Below are positions 33,737 through 46,886 of a DNA stretch of 64,000 nucleotides, piece after piece (the first letter of the stretch is position 1; each line of letters starts with the position of its first letter). This stretch comes from Tetraselmis striata (lineage: Eukaryota; Chlorophyta; Chlorodendrophyceae; Chlorodendrales; Chlorodendraceae): positions 50,526-114,525 of the forward strand of contig VCJN01002859.1 in the NCBI GenBank assembly GCA_006384855.1, given 5' to 3'. The translations under genes were made by a program, and so were the position numbers. Below the pieces are notes generated by a model. That model did not search any database. It was not told where the DNA came from and was given only the letters and a program-made list of their open reading frames with translations.

Positions 33737-36700
33737 ATGCCGTCGTCGTATGACGTCGGTGCTACCGCTGGCGAAGGTCTTCCGGGCATCGTCGACCTGC
33801 ACGTCTATGTGCGCGATGTGGATGATGTCGTGCAACACAAACACACGTGCCGTCTTCCCTGCCCCGCGGACAGCCTTCAGTCCTCTGCCACTTCAACTGC
33901 CCAGCTCGCGACAGCTTCAGGCACGGCTTCCGCACGACGCGACGTGAGCCAGCGGGTCCCAGCACGCGAGTGCCAGAAGACGCAGTACGATCGGCTGTAC
34001 GATGAGATTCTCACCGAGGTGTACAGCATCAAGACAGCGGCCAACTCACATCGCCCCCACTTCAGCATCACCATATTGGCATCGCAGCCGGGTGATGAAG
34101 ATGGCCTGCTCTATCCCGAAACGCTGCATCTGACGCTCCAAGCTGCTCTCGACAGCCCGGACCACTCCGTGAAGGTGGAGGTACCCAAGTTTCTACCGCG
34201 GCTGGCTGACAGGCACGTCCGGCTGGACCTCGTACCAGGGACGGGCAGCGTGGCACTCAAAGAGGGCGCGACGGCTCGCCTGTGCACGTACTTGGATATC
34301 AGGCTCCAGGACGTGAGCGTCCAGTCCGTGCTGGCTTCTCTGCACATCCCCTGCGACGCGGAGCCGGGTCAGCAGCTGCTGATTGCGTACAGCGCTGACA
34401 CAAACACAAGAGAAAACCGCAAAACGTTCAGCGTTTGCGACGATGCTACAGGCGAATTCGCTGCCGTGTGCAGGAAATCCGCCGCCAAGCAGGCAATCGG
34501 ACACGCCGAGCCGTTGTTGCTACTGGTGGGACCAGGTGCGTATGGTTTGTGCCAGTAGTACGCACTCGCAACACCTGCCGGCGAGAAACACAACTGAACT
34601 GATACCCCTTTGGAACGGAGGAGAATGGGGTGCATTGCTGCATACCGTCAGTGTATATTTGCAGCGTCTCAGTAATATTCTGCATGCTTACAGCCACTGC
34701 TTCAACATTCATCGATCTGTGGCTCCAGGGTGCCCACTTTGGCAGACGCCCTGTCAGAGAAGCCTGCTCATAAACGGCTATCTATGATTGCCACTACTGA
34801 GACTCCACCAAATACGAGCTCACTATTTGTATCCCGGTGACAACAAAGCCAGTCCATGCGATCACTTCCGCAGTTCACGCCTGCTCCATGATCATGGAGG
34901 TTGAACAATCCCCCCCCCCCCCCCCCCCCTTCTTCTGTATTCACTAACCCGCTAACGTATTCATTGCCTCTGGCCGTACAGGTTCATTCTCCAGGAAAAC
35001 CGGCGTCTCTCATGACTCCAGGACCACCATGCAAACGGTGGTGACTGACATTGATAAAGAGTTTGGCGGTGAGCGCTCCTGACTGCCATCCACATGCGTC
35101 TCTCCCTCAGTGCCTCTCCCAAAGAGCCCTCTTATTCCTCCATCACCTTTTTAACCCCTCGTCACGTCTTGAGTTCCCTGTCAGCCAAGTGTAGGATATC
35201 AACGCAGGCTGTTATGCTGCAGGCACCAGGTTTCCCCTTGTTCTGGCCATATGCGAGTTCATCGACAACTTTTACGCTGCCATCGCTTTGCCGCGACACC
35301 CTCAAGCGCCAGCGCCCTACTTCCTTCTCCAACTTTACGCCCCTGACGATGACCTTCTGTCCGAGAAAGCCGGGCTCATGATGATCAACACGGCACAGGG
35401 CATCAATCACATTGACGTTGGTGAGTACTCCTGCACGCCGAGCCCTGCTCGATAGCAAAGCTGATGCTACTTGTGAGAATATCTGACTGTTGCAACAAGT
35501 GCACGACGTACGTTGTCGTTGTGGCCCGGGGCAGAGGATGGCTGAACGCTCCAGTTGCGTTCAGGGAAGGTCTGGGCGAGTATTGGGAGGCACGAGACCC
35601 GGGAGAACCACCAGAAGCTCATCAGCGACAGCAACACGGCGTACAAGCCCCGCCAGAAGTTTGCTGACGGCGTCTTCCAGTGCCATGGCGCCGGCAACAA
35701 GAAGGCTAGCATCTACATGGCCTCTAAGCTCCAGGTAGGCCGCATTGCTTGACGCCCCAATTGCTATTGCTCCTTTCTGGGGCTCGTTTCGCGGCGCAAA
35801 AGATCTGAATGGAACGAGATATGTGCTGATCGGCGCAGCTGTACACGGTGTTCGCTGGAGCGGAGCGGGGCGGGGCGCACAGCTCTGAAAGAACAGCTGC
35901 CTTGCTGGACATTAATGGACTTGTGGAGAAGGAGAGGGCCAGCGGGCAAGGGCTGCTTGGCAAGCACTGCGATCCCGTGGTGAGCGCCTGCGACTCGTCA
36001 GCCCCACACTCCCACCGCATGTCGCGCTCGACCTTACCCTGCAATTTGGCATCACCTCCTCCGTGCATTGCTCGGATTTCGACAGCTGATCCACATCCTG
36101 ACCTCCGCTGTACTGTCTGGCATGTAGCTGTCGGGCTTGGCGGGCAAGGAGGAGCAGGCCAAGATCACTGAGGCGTATGGAAAGCCTCTTGCAAGTACGC
36201 TGCTGGAGATAGAGGCCAAGTGCAAGCACTACACCGCCTTCCTGCTCTCCAACTTCAGGGCTAAGCACATGGTGAAGGACAGCCGTCCACTCACCGGCAC
36301 GGAACTGTTCGACCAGCTGGTGGAGATGATTCCCGACATCTACGCGTGGTATCGAGGCATGCAGAGCGTCCTCCAGAATGCGCCCTCGCCCTTCATACCC
36401 GCCGGCATGTCGGCGGTGCCCTCCCTCCGCATGGAATATTTCAACGATGCCAACGCAGCCCCGGACTTTGGTTAGCTCCAACACCCGCCAAGTGTTTATA
36501 TCACGCGCTATATCACTCCTAGCTGTAGCTGTCATACGATTCGAATCTTGCTGTCTGTGGTGTACATCACAGGCTGAGCCATTTGCACACCTGCATGATG
36601 TCATTTGACCCTGGGGTCTGTTTACTTATTCTCGTTGAGGTCGGATTATTCTCACTGCGATGTAGTTAAGCATCTACCAAGTGGGCTTAAATGTGATGGT

Positions 36701-37797
36701 TTTGTGTGGCAGATGCGGCGCAAGGGAGGTCGAGGGCGCTGCCGCCCGCCCGCAGCCTGCTGCTTGATGATCTTCCGGATCCGTACGCAAACCCGACCGA
36801 GGAGGAGCTGGAGCACGAGGGGCTGATCGCACGCCTCGTGCGGCTGACCCTCTCCCACAGCCAGCGCCACGATCCTCACGCCGTGTCAGGCACAGAGGGG
36901 CGTGACGCCATCCCGAGGCACGTTTCTGTGCCGCTGCCCGAACTCCGGGACTCGGTCCCAAACGGAACGCGTGTCGGCCCTTACTACTTCAGCGAGCGTG
37001 GTGGCAGAGGCGTCGGCCCGGTGCTACCTGTGGCGCTGTGGCACCAGAGCAAGGAGACGCTGAACGACGAGCTGCGCAACTTTGGGCGAATCATTGTGAG
37101 TGATGGAGTGCATGCAGGCATCATCCTGCCTTGCACCACCTCTGGCATCTTATCGTCAAGTGCGACCTCGTGTGACTCCTGGCATGGACTGCCCCCCCCC
37201 CCCCCCCCCCGCAGGTGTACACATTCTTTGCCCCAACAATCGACGGCACACCTGTTTTTGATGATTTCCGCCGCTTTTGCGCCGAGCGGCTCCTGGGATC
37301 GATTCCCAATGACGACGACAAATCTCCAGTGGGGCTGATGTTCATCCGGGGCAAGCTGGTGCTCGGAGAGCGGCTGTATGTGCATCCGCCGCACATCATA
37401 AGTGCTCTGAACAAAGAAGGCCGACTTGGGAGCCGGGTGTTTTCGCTATGGTTTCTGGAGGACAAAAGCAAGGTGCGCCCTCCCCCTGCTCCTCCTCCCT
37501 CTTTGCATGCATGCACAATAATCATGCCAGAGGGAGAGGAATTTCCAACCACACGGGGCACTGGTGGTTGAAATGCATCGCAACCGCGGTGCAGGAGCAA
37601 GCCCTATCTGCATCCTCCTGCCTTGAACATTGCATTTGTTTGTTTATGAAGGTCGTGGGTGACCTGGTTTCCCGTAAACAAGGAAAACCACGCCGTATAC
37701 CATTTACTTCAGCAACAATTACCAATACTGCACACAAACGGAAAACCCAAAACCACAGACCGTAAAACACAGACAACAATATATATGTATATATATG

Positions 37798-37854
<57 letters not shown>

Positions 37855-40800
37855 CCATATATATGTTATATATATGGCCGTGTACGTTTGTGTGTGGTTT
37901 GCCAGTAAACCCATACATGCACATGTGATCAGTGGCATACCGTGCCGAATGTCGCAGCGTTCAGTGAAAATCAATTTTGGTAATTATCGGTAGTAAAAGG
38001 TGTGATAAACACCGTGATAATGAAAAGGGCAATGAACGTCCGGGGTCGGCACCGGTGGTGGTCGTAGACACATGCTGGTCAATCGCCATAATAAATATCT
38101 AAATGACCGGTAATTATGGCCACTTTATACCCCTAAGTACTGTACTGCTCATGTTGTGACGTACCACGCGCGATGCGCACGCATACATACTGTGGTTACA
38201 TACAATGTATATGATGCCTTAAAGTACTGTCCAGCCGCTGTTCGGCAACGAATGTGTCAATGAGAACCAGATTATCATCAGGAAACGAAAATGAAACTAG
38301 GGCGCCAGGGGAAACTAGGCTGGGGATGTCCGGTAATTATCACGAAGTGGTCATTACCGAGTTAAAAGGTGATGACGAGTAAGACCCAGGTTCGTTTCCA
38401 CTTAACGCTGGGATATGTCGAACGGGTCCTCAGCCGAATCTCCAGTCGGACGCCCTCCCCTCAGCACATGTGGCTAGGAGGCGCCTTTAACGCCGAGGTG
38501 CACTGTGCGTATCAGATGCACACGATGGGCGACTGCATGAAGGCGCGCGCAAATGAGCTATTGCACCCCAGGAACGCCAAGTTCACCTTCCATCCGGTCA
38601 ACATGAGCGGAAACTGGGAGCCAGACTACAATGTGAAGCTGGCGGAAAACGGCGTGAAAGCAGCGGCCCTGACTTGGCTCAAGGGGATGGCGGAGGCTGC
38701 CGACGCCAGCTTCTACATCAATGGGGAGGAGCCGATTCCGACGGACGACATTGAGGTGTCGGGCGGCATTCCAGGCAACACCTACAACCTCTGGCCCGGC
38801 GTCTCCAACAAGCCTGTGAACACCCAAGGCGCTACCTGCATCAGTACGGGACATGTGATCGAGGTGGACCTACGGGAGTTCCCGATCTCGTCCCCCAAGT
38901 ACACCGCCACTGGGTCGAGGCTGCAGCCAGAACTCAAGAAGACTTTCCGCGCCGATCACCGCAACCCCAAGAGCACCTTGCTTGCCGTGGTAAAGGGCTT
39001 CGCAGTCCCAGACAGCCACACCGACCACAGGGCGCCGGTCAACCAGGGCTTCCTTGCGGTCCAGCCGTGGCCAACGCCTATTTACCCCCATATTGCCGAG
39101 AGCGGTCAAGTGTTGCTGCTTGCCATCCACAGCGACCTCGCCAAGGTGGGCGTTTTGAATGAGGAAGAGCGCGAGGAGAAGGTGCAGGAGCTCATGAAGG
39201 CGGTGCCGTGGATTGCCGAGGTGGAGCACCATTGTCCTGATGGCCAGACGTCTGAGCAGTCCCAGCTGCGCCCCCATGGCACCTGCTACCGCATGACCCC
39301 CCAGGCAGACATCCTGCCAACGGTGCGTGTTCGCGTGGATTGCGGCGGGGGCAGCGGCCAGCCGTCCTGGACGGGAGCCTCGCCAGAGAATCCCACGTGG
39401 GTGCCCACATGCACTATTGTTGTCTGGGAATAAAGGATTGCGCGTTTTGCAGTTGTCCGTCCAGTAAACTGCAAAATGTTCCATGCGCCGCAAGCTGGGC
39501 GGCCATGCACCTGGATCTCATACGTTGCTGCCAATGTTGCCGTAATTACTTGTGCGCAGGCAGCAGGGAGGTCTGCGGATACGGCTATGCGCAGCGCAGG
39601 ATGGCTACCCGTACTGGACTGTCCCCTGCGATGAGAAGGGCGAGGCTGTCTTCGAGGGATGCCGGCTGAGTGGAGGAAGGGCGCATGGTGGAAGCAGGCT
39701 GGACATCAAGCCTGGGGTGCACGAGCTGGAGGTGCAGCTTCTCTACGCATGCAGCGCGAGCCACAATGCGAGGACGTACAACATGGTGATGCCGCACCGG
39801 CATGGCCTCAGGGGAGACATCCAAGTAAGCAACCCCCAGGCCATGGAATGCGCTGCTTTGATATTGAATTGCCGGCATGTGACGGGGGCATGCACCATGC
39901 CGACCTCTCCAAGAAAAATGCGCCGAACAAACGGATACCCGGCCATGCTTGAACCTGCAAATACGGAGAGGTCGGGCTTCTTCTTACATACTGTTTGGAT
40001 ACGATACAACACGGGTCTACGAGCATCCAGGGATTAATGGTGTCGGCGATGTATGAACGAAATCGGCTGAGGAGTGAGTAATGACTATCGTCACTACACA
40101 TGCATTCAGAGAATATATCATCTGTCTATGGCTATTACCACCAATGTATTACTGAGTATTATAAAATCACAATTGATGGCAATTCAGCTGCTACTGGGCC
40201 ACTCCTATGTTGCCTGAGAGTATATCGTCTGTCTATATCAGAGACAACTACAGCTTGGGCGGAACGTGTCTTTGGTACAGCGAGGTCTGTGCTGAGGCAA
40301 TGCGATGCCGCTGTGGGCCGCGCTCAGAAACTCAGTTTGGACTGCACTGTTGAGGTGATGGCGGGCGCGCCACGGTGCCTGGAAGTGACGTGGCCAGACC
40401 AGCCGTTTCAGGGGCAGTCGGAAGTGCTTGCGCTGACGATTCGCGCCTGGGATGGCGCCAAGGCAGCGGCCCGCTTGCCGTGCTCAAAATCCCAGCTGCA
40501 GCCCCTGCTCCGACAGCTGAGCTTTGCCAAGGTTGACGGCGCAGATATCGGTCTGCTTCCGGATAAAGCGAAATGGTCCGAGGACGAGCAAAACGTGCCA
40601 TTCGCTCGCGTGCCGGTGACAATTGACTTCGGCCCTGGTGTGGAGAAGCTGGAGGAGCCGCGCAAAGCCAAGCTGCGCATGGAGCTGCAGTGCCTGGAGG
40701 ACGCGGTGGAGATTGACAACAGGCGGCACGACCTGCAGCTGCACGCGGGGGACCCGGCCATGGCCATCCTGTCTGCCCGGCAGCGCAACCTGAAGAACGG

Positions 40801-43800
40801 CGACCCAATGCCGCCGGCGCGCGTCACCATCTGCGACCGCATCGGCCTCAAGGTGGCGGCCAGCTGCGTCGAGAAGTGGGTCGCGCAGCTGGAGGTCAGC
40901 GTTGGGCCGGGTAGCGGCGGCGCAACCTTCGGGGCGCAGGACTTGACGTGCCGCCAGGAGCTCACCAATGGGTCCGCAAGCTTCGAATGGCGAGAGGTCC
41001 TCGCGCTCCACGGTCTCAGCGACGCAGGAGCGACGGTCGAGGTGTCGGTGCTCGTGACGGATAAGAACGGAAGCCGCGACTTGCGACTACTGGAGAAGGT
41101 GCAAGCGGACCAACAACGGCGGATGAGGCGGTGCCCGCTGCAGTCGACCCCGCTCCGTCTCCATGTGACGCCGCAGCCCAACATGGTGGAGCGGATGATG
41201 GTATGGCAGCCGCAATTTGGCGCAGCGCTGCCGAGCAAAGTAGAGGCAGCACCAGGGTGCGTGAAGGCCGAGGAGGAGAAGGAGGAGGAGAATGAGGACG
41301 TCATCGATCTGGTGACGTCCGACGATGAGGACGAGACGTGGCCCAGGCTCGAGCGCATGCTTGAGCAGAATGTCACGCTGATTGGGGGTGGAGAGCAGTG
41401 CGTCACCGTGTTTGGGGCCGGCATGTCGGCGGATGTCACCGCGTACATTGAGCTCTGGATGGATGGGGGCAAGGCGCCCCAAGAGAGCTCTTTCAGCGCT
41501 ACTTTGCAAGAGCCAGGTCACGACAAGGAGCAAATGGCAGTGGTGCGCCCCCCCCCCCCCCCCCCCCCCCCCTCCTCTCCTGGTCACGGCCACTCCTTGG
41601 GCATCCCTAGTCCGCGCTGTTGCGCGCACTTAAGCATGCGGCATGTGATTCCAGTCATTGGATGTCGGAGGCTCAATGGGCATGGTTTCAAGCATGCGGC
41701 ATGGGCCTCATCAATTGCTCGGCTGGTACAGTGCAGTACTATACTTTGCGGCCAAGCATGCTCGATTAACGTGCGCGACCCCCCCCCCCCCCCCCCCCCC
41801 CCCACCTCCCTGCCACACACACATGGCCGCCGCAGACGCTTGAGTGGGAGCCAGCAGCAAAGGCCTACGCGCTACGGGGCATCACCGTGGAGGCGCCGTT
41901 CGAGCGGGTTCTGAAGATCAGTGTGCGGCGGGGGCGGCCAATCCAGGTGGCGCTGAAGATTGTGCACCTGTCATGGGCGCTGCAGCAGTCGGAAGACTCG
42001 TCCCGCGTGGCTCTTGGCAGCCCTTTGAAGCTGTGGTTGGAGGCGCGGGACTGCCTTGGGGAGACTCATCCAATTGATGTGGCGGACAGAGTGCTCGGTG
42101 CGCCGCCTTTGATCCGCATCGCGCAGTCCGCCCCGGAAGCTCTCAGGCTGGAGCGGACTCACCAACCCGGCGAGGAGGTGCCGCAGCCGCTGATTGCGCA
42201 AGACCACCTCCGACGGGAAGTAGACAAGCTCTGGCTGGACGGATTCGCGCTGCAAACGAAGGTCAACAACAAACTGCGCCCCGAGCACGGGTGCAGCGTT
42301 TCTGTCCGCATCGACGCCGGCGCTGCGGGCTCGAGGGAGGTCGTCATTGTGGCTGGGCCCCCGGCCAAGTTGAAGCTTGCCGGCGAGCTGCCAGGTGATG
42401 GACGCCCATGGAGTGGACACAATCGCTATGCCTGCATGCCTGCTCAGCGACAGCAATCCCCGCCACATGCGCGGGGTCCATGCTACATGGTGTGGTGTGG
42501 TACATTGTTCGGTGGAAACGAAACATACATGGGCCGCAGTCTTCATTGCCTTATCACTCGGTAAAATTACCGCACCCGGGTACTTATCGGACAATCTCAG
42601 CCCCTACACCGTTGTAGTTACCTTCACAATTCCTGATAAACATCTGGTTATTAGCTTATTACCAACACATTCGTTGCCTCCTACCGCTCAGGACAGTACT
42701 TTCAGGCTTGCGCATGTACGCAACTTACGTACTTTAAGGCCTACATACGTCACAACATGAGCAGTATACAGTACTTAAGAGGTGCAGTACTTAAGTGGCG
42801 ATACCTACAGGTCATTTAGATAATAATCATCGTAATTACCAGCACGTGTTTGTTCCCACCACCGGTGCCGACCCCGGACGTGTACTCACTTCCCATTATT
42901 ATTATGGTGTTTATACCACCTGTTCACTACCGCTAACCACCAAAAATGGTTTCCACCGAACGCTGCACTGTGCATCGGAATTTGGCTGATTGTCCGCGGC
43001 GGCGCTGATTGCTTGCCTCCAGGTCGCCTCACCACCCTGCTGAAGCTCCAGGGCCTGCAGATCCAGCTCCGCGACGAGGAGGGCAACGTGTGCCTGCTGT
43101 CCAAAGAGATGCTGGAGCCTTGCTGTCTGGAAATCGAACTGTCATCTCGCGGCGACGCCGCAGCACAGGCTCCCCCTCCCCCTCCTTTCCTGCGAGCGCA
43201 GATGCTGGGCGCCCAGCTTGCTGCCGGCTTAGCCTTTGATGGCGGCCACATTGAGCTGCCTCCAATCTGCCGCAGACTGGAAGAAGAAGGTACGCGCCGC
43301 CCTGACGGCCAGCCATAGGGCGGGATGCCATCGGTGGCCCTGTGATTGCTGACGTATGAAGACCGCCTCGGTGGTCTCCCCAGCGGAGTAGTACGGGTCA
43401 AGGTGGCCGGTTGCTGCGTTAAGAAACAAAGCGGTTTCCCGCTCTGGTGATACACGATGCCATATCTCCACCCAGATGGTCCGCATTCCGTGCGAATAAG
43501 CACTCCTAATAAACCCTTGACCGCGCGTCATATCCGGAGAGGGCAAACGTTGAAATCGTTCCCATTGGGACATCGGTTGAGCAATCCATGCCCTATGTAC
43601 TGCCCCCGTACCGCTGCCACTGCGTAGGGTTTCCAGCAGGTCTATTCTGCCCTATCCCTGCGGCACACGCACACCGTAGCTTTGACAATGTTGATTAATT
43701 ATGTTGTGATGAGGTGTTTTGCCTGTACGCCTGCAGCTAGCGTCACGCGCGCCGCAGTACGGGCGCCGGCGCGGCAGTCCGAAAGTGTGCTCTAGGGGCA

Positions 43801-46800
43801 TTTTGGGGGTCGCCGGGCGACGGCTTCCCTACTCACTGGTGTGACATTTGCCGTAACTTTGTGATGACTTCGGGGGCAGACGAAGTGAAAACGGCAGGCG
43901 TTTTCTTGGCGCTGCGCCAGCACCCGTATACCACAGCATCGCCATAACATCCGCGCGGTTTGCTGTGTGCATTAGGTCGAGTGCATGCGGAATTTACCCT
44001 CACAGGGCTGGTGGCACCGCCAAGGCTTGGCGCGCAGCATCCACCCGGTGGCATCATCATCCCTCCGATGGGCATGGTGCTGAGTGTGGGGAGGAGCTCC
44101 CGCGTCACGGCGCTGGAGATCACAGCCCCTCCGAATGCCCTGCGCGAAGGCGTTCTTCACATTCAAGCCGGCGCGGAGCATGCGGGCAAAGGCATCACTC
44201 TGAGGTTCCCGGCCCTTGGCCCACCACAACGACGATGTGATCGCTTTCTGGAACGCGTTTGGTCAGGGGTTGGGATGGACATAATGTAGCAGTGCTCGCC
44301 TGGTGTGTGCCTGAGCTTTGCCTTCCGCTCACGGGAGGGCTCAACTCGTGTCACTTCTGCGCCTCGCCCTTGCAGGTGGGTGACCGAGAATGGCAGTGAC
44401 TACGCGCCAGGCCACGAGGGCTCCACCGTGCACATGGTGCCATCCGGGGAAGGATTCGAGGCGGAGGCTGCTCTGCCGGTGGCGCTGACGACGGAGGCTG
44501 GACCGGCAGGAAGCCCTCCAAGCATCCAATTGTCTCTGCAGCCCACAGCCGCCGGCCGCTTCACACTCTGGGCGCGCCATGAGGAGACCCGTCCAGAGGT
44601 GCCGGCCATGCTTCTCAGCGCGTTTGCCGCATTACTCATAGTGTCGCCACGCAAAGAAGGCTGAGTGTGTGCCAAACTCGCGGAGGGCAATGGCAATCGC
44701 ATCCCCCTACAGTCCAACCTGCGCTCCGCGGTGTTTCGGATGCCGGAGCAGAGGATCGCCTTTGCCTCTGGCTCCCACTGTTGTCGGGCGAGGGGGTGAC
44801 TGAGGGGCCGGCACAGGGCGGCTTGCGCGTGCATGTGCGGTATCTGCGTCTAGATGCGCATGTCTAGCGACTAGGCCCCGACCTTTTGGAGGCGGCGCGG
44901 CGAATGAGTGGTCCCAATCCCGCGCTCCTCCGCTGCCTGCAGGTGGCAGATCTCTTGACGGCGTGCGGGCAGCCTGTGGACACCACTCTCGAGGGCTCAT
45001 TCCAGCTGCATGTGGAGGCCGCGGCACCGGCAAGGCTAGAGCTCCCGCAGCACGCCCACCTCCGCGCGTCCAACGGTTCCAACAGCGCAGTGTGTTGTGT
45101 CGTGGCCCCACCCGGCGGTGACCAGGAGCCCCGCAGCGTTGAGCTGCGGCTGCTGGACCGCTTCGGCAACCTCTGCGACGGCGTCCGCGCCGAGGTGGCG
45201 GCAACGCTGGTGCCTCGGGGCGACATGGCGCCCGGCTTTGAGGTAGCGAGGCTGGAGGAGGACGGGCTGGTCGCCAAGGCCGAAGGCGGCCGCTTTGACT
45301 TTAGCTGGCTGCGCTTGGTTGCCGGCAGCGGCGCTGTCCGTGGGAACATGGGCCGGGATGTCAAGTATACGTTACGCTTTGAGGTGCTGCCGGTGGCGGG
45401 GGAGTCGCCGCTGCCGGTGGCGCCGCTGGAGGTCGGGCTGCTGTTTCAGGACGACGTGGGCCCGCCGGAGGAGGTGCGCCGGCTGCGGGAGGAGCTGCGC
45501 GCGGCGGAGCGGGAGTCGGCCGCCGCCGACCGACACCGCGAAGCCGCCGACCGGAAGCTGTCCCAGCTGGAGAGCGACCACCACGGGCTCATGAGGGACC
45601 TGCGTGCCTGTCTGGCGTCGTGCCGGTCGCAGGAGGCGCGCGCGTGGTTGAGGGGGCTGCAGGAGGGGGGCGGCTCGGGGGGCCTGGGTGTGTCAGCGGG
45701 CGGCGCGGTGTGTGCGGCAGTGGAAGGCGCAGTGGCCGCGGTCACCGCGGCAATTGCGTGCAGCCGTCAAGCTGGGCTGTGGGAAGTGCTGCCTTCGCTG
45801 GGGAGCGCAACCCCGGACATGCAGGCGGCAGCGCAAGCGGTGCGCGACCTGGCGGCACGCGACGACGATGTCTTTGGCCTGCCGATTGATCTCCTTGCGG
45901 TGGACCTCCCGGCGGGTGGCACCGCGGCCGGCGCCTTGTCGCGCGCTCTGGCGCACCCGCGCGCGCTGGCGCAGCTGTTGCTGCGGACGGTGGTGGTGCG
46001 GAATGAGGCGGGCGCGCGCGCAGCGACGCTCGTGCGACAACACTGCCCCAGAGTGCAACTGGACATAATGTACTTGGATCCCAACGTCCCGCCCCCGGGC
46101 GGGACTGCGCCAGACGCCGCCCAGCCAGGGCGGCCGGTGCTGCTGCGCGAGGCGGTGCACACACTGAGCACCGCTGTGCAGCGGGAGCCGCTGCTGGCTA
46201 GCCTGCCGGGGCGACTCTTTGTCGGCGCGGTGTGGATGGACAGCGTGGAGGCTGCGCGGCGATGGCAGACTCTCCCGGGCGCGCCGCCGCCTCGCTGCAG
46301 CATCTACACGCCCACCGATAGACTGAGCGCCATGCGGGTGCGCGTCCACATCGCCGGCTCCTCCGCCCACCTGGGTGTGGCCCGAGCCGGCGCCCTGGCG
46401 GCGATGGCTGTGCTGGAGGCCGACCTGGCGGGGCCCCTGGACGCGCTGCGCAACCGCGTGGTGCCGCGTCTGTGGGAGGTGTCCGAGAGGCGCACGGGCG
46501 CGGCGGAGGCTGCGGCCAAGGCGAGGCGGGAGTCGGAGGAGGTGGCCGCGCGGGCGCGGAGCCTCACGAGCGCGTTTGCGGCGGCAGAGGCGGCGGCGGG
46601 GGCTGGGGCACCCGAGCCGGCGCGCAAGGGCAGGCAGAGTGGGCGAGGCCAGGGGAAAGGCAAGCAGGCGGCGAAGGCCCGGCAGCCGGCACCGGCTGCC
46701 CCACCCCCCGACAACCCCACTCAGGGCGCCTCTCAAGATGGTGTCAACGCTTTCCCTCTCAAGCCACCGACGCCGGCGTGCCGCTCCTCCAGGCGCATCA

Positions 46801-46886
46801 GGCAGCGCTCCAACCGCTCGGCGGATACGGGGGAGGGGGAGGGGGAGGAGGAGACGGGTGGGGGCAAGCGCCAGCGCCGCAGCTGA
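33737..46886 (+). CDS. SMCHD1/GMI1-like GHKL ATPase with SMC hinge (about 16 exons)
   Basis: A chromosomal ATPase related to animal SMCHD1 and plant GMI1 (chromatin silencing, DNA repair); a nuclear role is inferred. Exons that join in frame: 33737-34535, 34982-35068, 35223-35420, 35565-35734, 35839-35979, 36128-36470, 36713-37095, 37215-37472, ~38465-39322, 39600-39824, ~40328-41542, 41836-42394, 43023-43289, 43976-~44261, 44376-~44600, final exon from ~44886-44944 to 46886. Borders between 44.26 and 44.94 kb are unsolved. ATPase signatures: LAICEFIDNFYAA (N box) in exon 3 and HGAGNKKASIYMASKL (G2 loop) in exon 4. The G1 position reads MMINTAQGIN, lacking the usual DNGxGM Asp. A long middle follows with a Glu-rich patch (EEEKEEENEDVIDL), then a coiled coil (about 45.47-45.60 kb), an SMC-hinge-like domain (about 45.86-46.46 kb, FGLPIDLLAVDLP) and a basic tail ending KRQRRS. 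Introns carry C20, C19, C25 and C25 runs and two inverted 0.43-kb repeats. Confidence 0.8.
34910..34929 (+). repeat. C20 run in intron 1 of the SMCHD1-like gene
   Basis: Sense-strand C run about 50 nt before the exon 2 acceptor. Confidence 0.95.
37192..37210 (+). repeat. C19 run forming a splice pyrimidine tract
   Basis: Directly precedes GCAG at the exon 8 acceptor (37211-37214), so the run is itself the polypyrimidine tract of intron 7. Confidence 0.9.
37779..37877. repeat. (TA)n microsatellite
   Basis: About 100 bp of nearly pure TA with a few G/C interruptions, in intron 8 of the SMCHD1-like gene. Confidence 0.95.
37947..38368 (+). repeat. 0.43-kb interspersed repeat, copy 1 (intron 8)
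   Basis: Matches 42549-42979 over its full length in inverse orientation. Shared blocks are GCAGCGTTC at one end, TCCGGGGTCGGCACCGGTGG, CATGTTGTGACGTA, GCCTTAAAGTAC and ATTACCGAG at the other. A ~24-bp motif (GGTAATTATCGGTAGT..AAAAGGTG) is repeated directly near its two ends. It is non-coding and probably a MITE-like or SINE-like element. Confidence 0.85.
41548..41572 (+). repeat. C25 run in the intron before exon 12
   Basis: Begins six bases after the GTGCGC donor at 41543. Confidence 0.95.
41779..41803 (+). repeat. C25 run in the intron before exon 12, second
   Basis: About 30 nt before the acceptor at 41835. Together with the run at 41548 it brackets a 206-bp intron interior. Confidence 0.95.
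42549..42979 (-). repeat. 0.43-kb interspersed repeat, copy 2 (intron before exon 13)
   Basis: Inverse-orientation partner of 37947-38368 within the same gene, more diverged in the middle. The two would pair in the pre-mRNA. Confidence 0.85.

Noticed and set aside
38369-38464. Upstream part of the long open frame that contains exon 9
   Set aside because: It starts inside an interspersed repeat. The acceptor CCTCAG at 38464 gives the right phase, so the earlier part is taken as intron, though this is not certain.
39323-39433. Downstream tail of the exon 9 frame
   Set aside because: A GTGCGT donor at 39323 joins in phase to a conserved-looking exon at 39600; the tail reads as intron.
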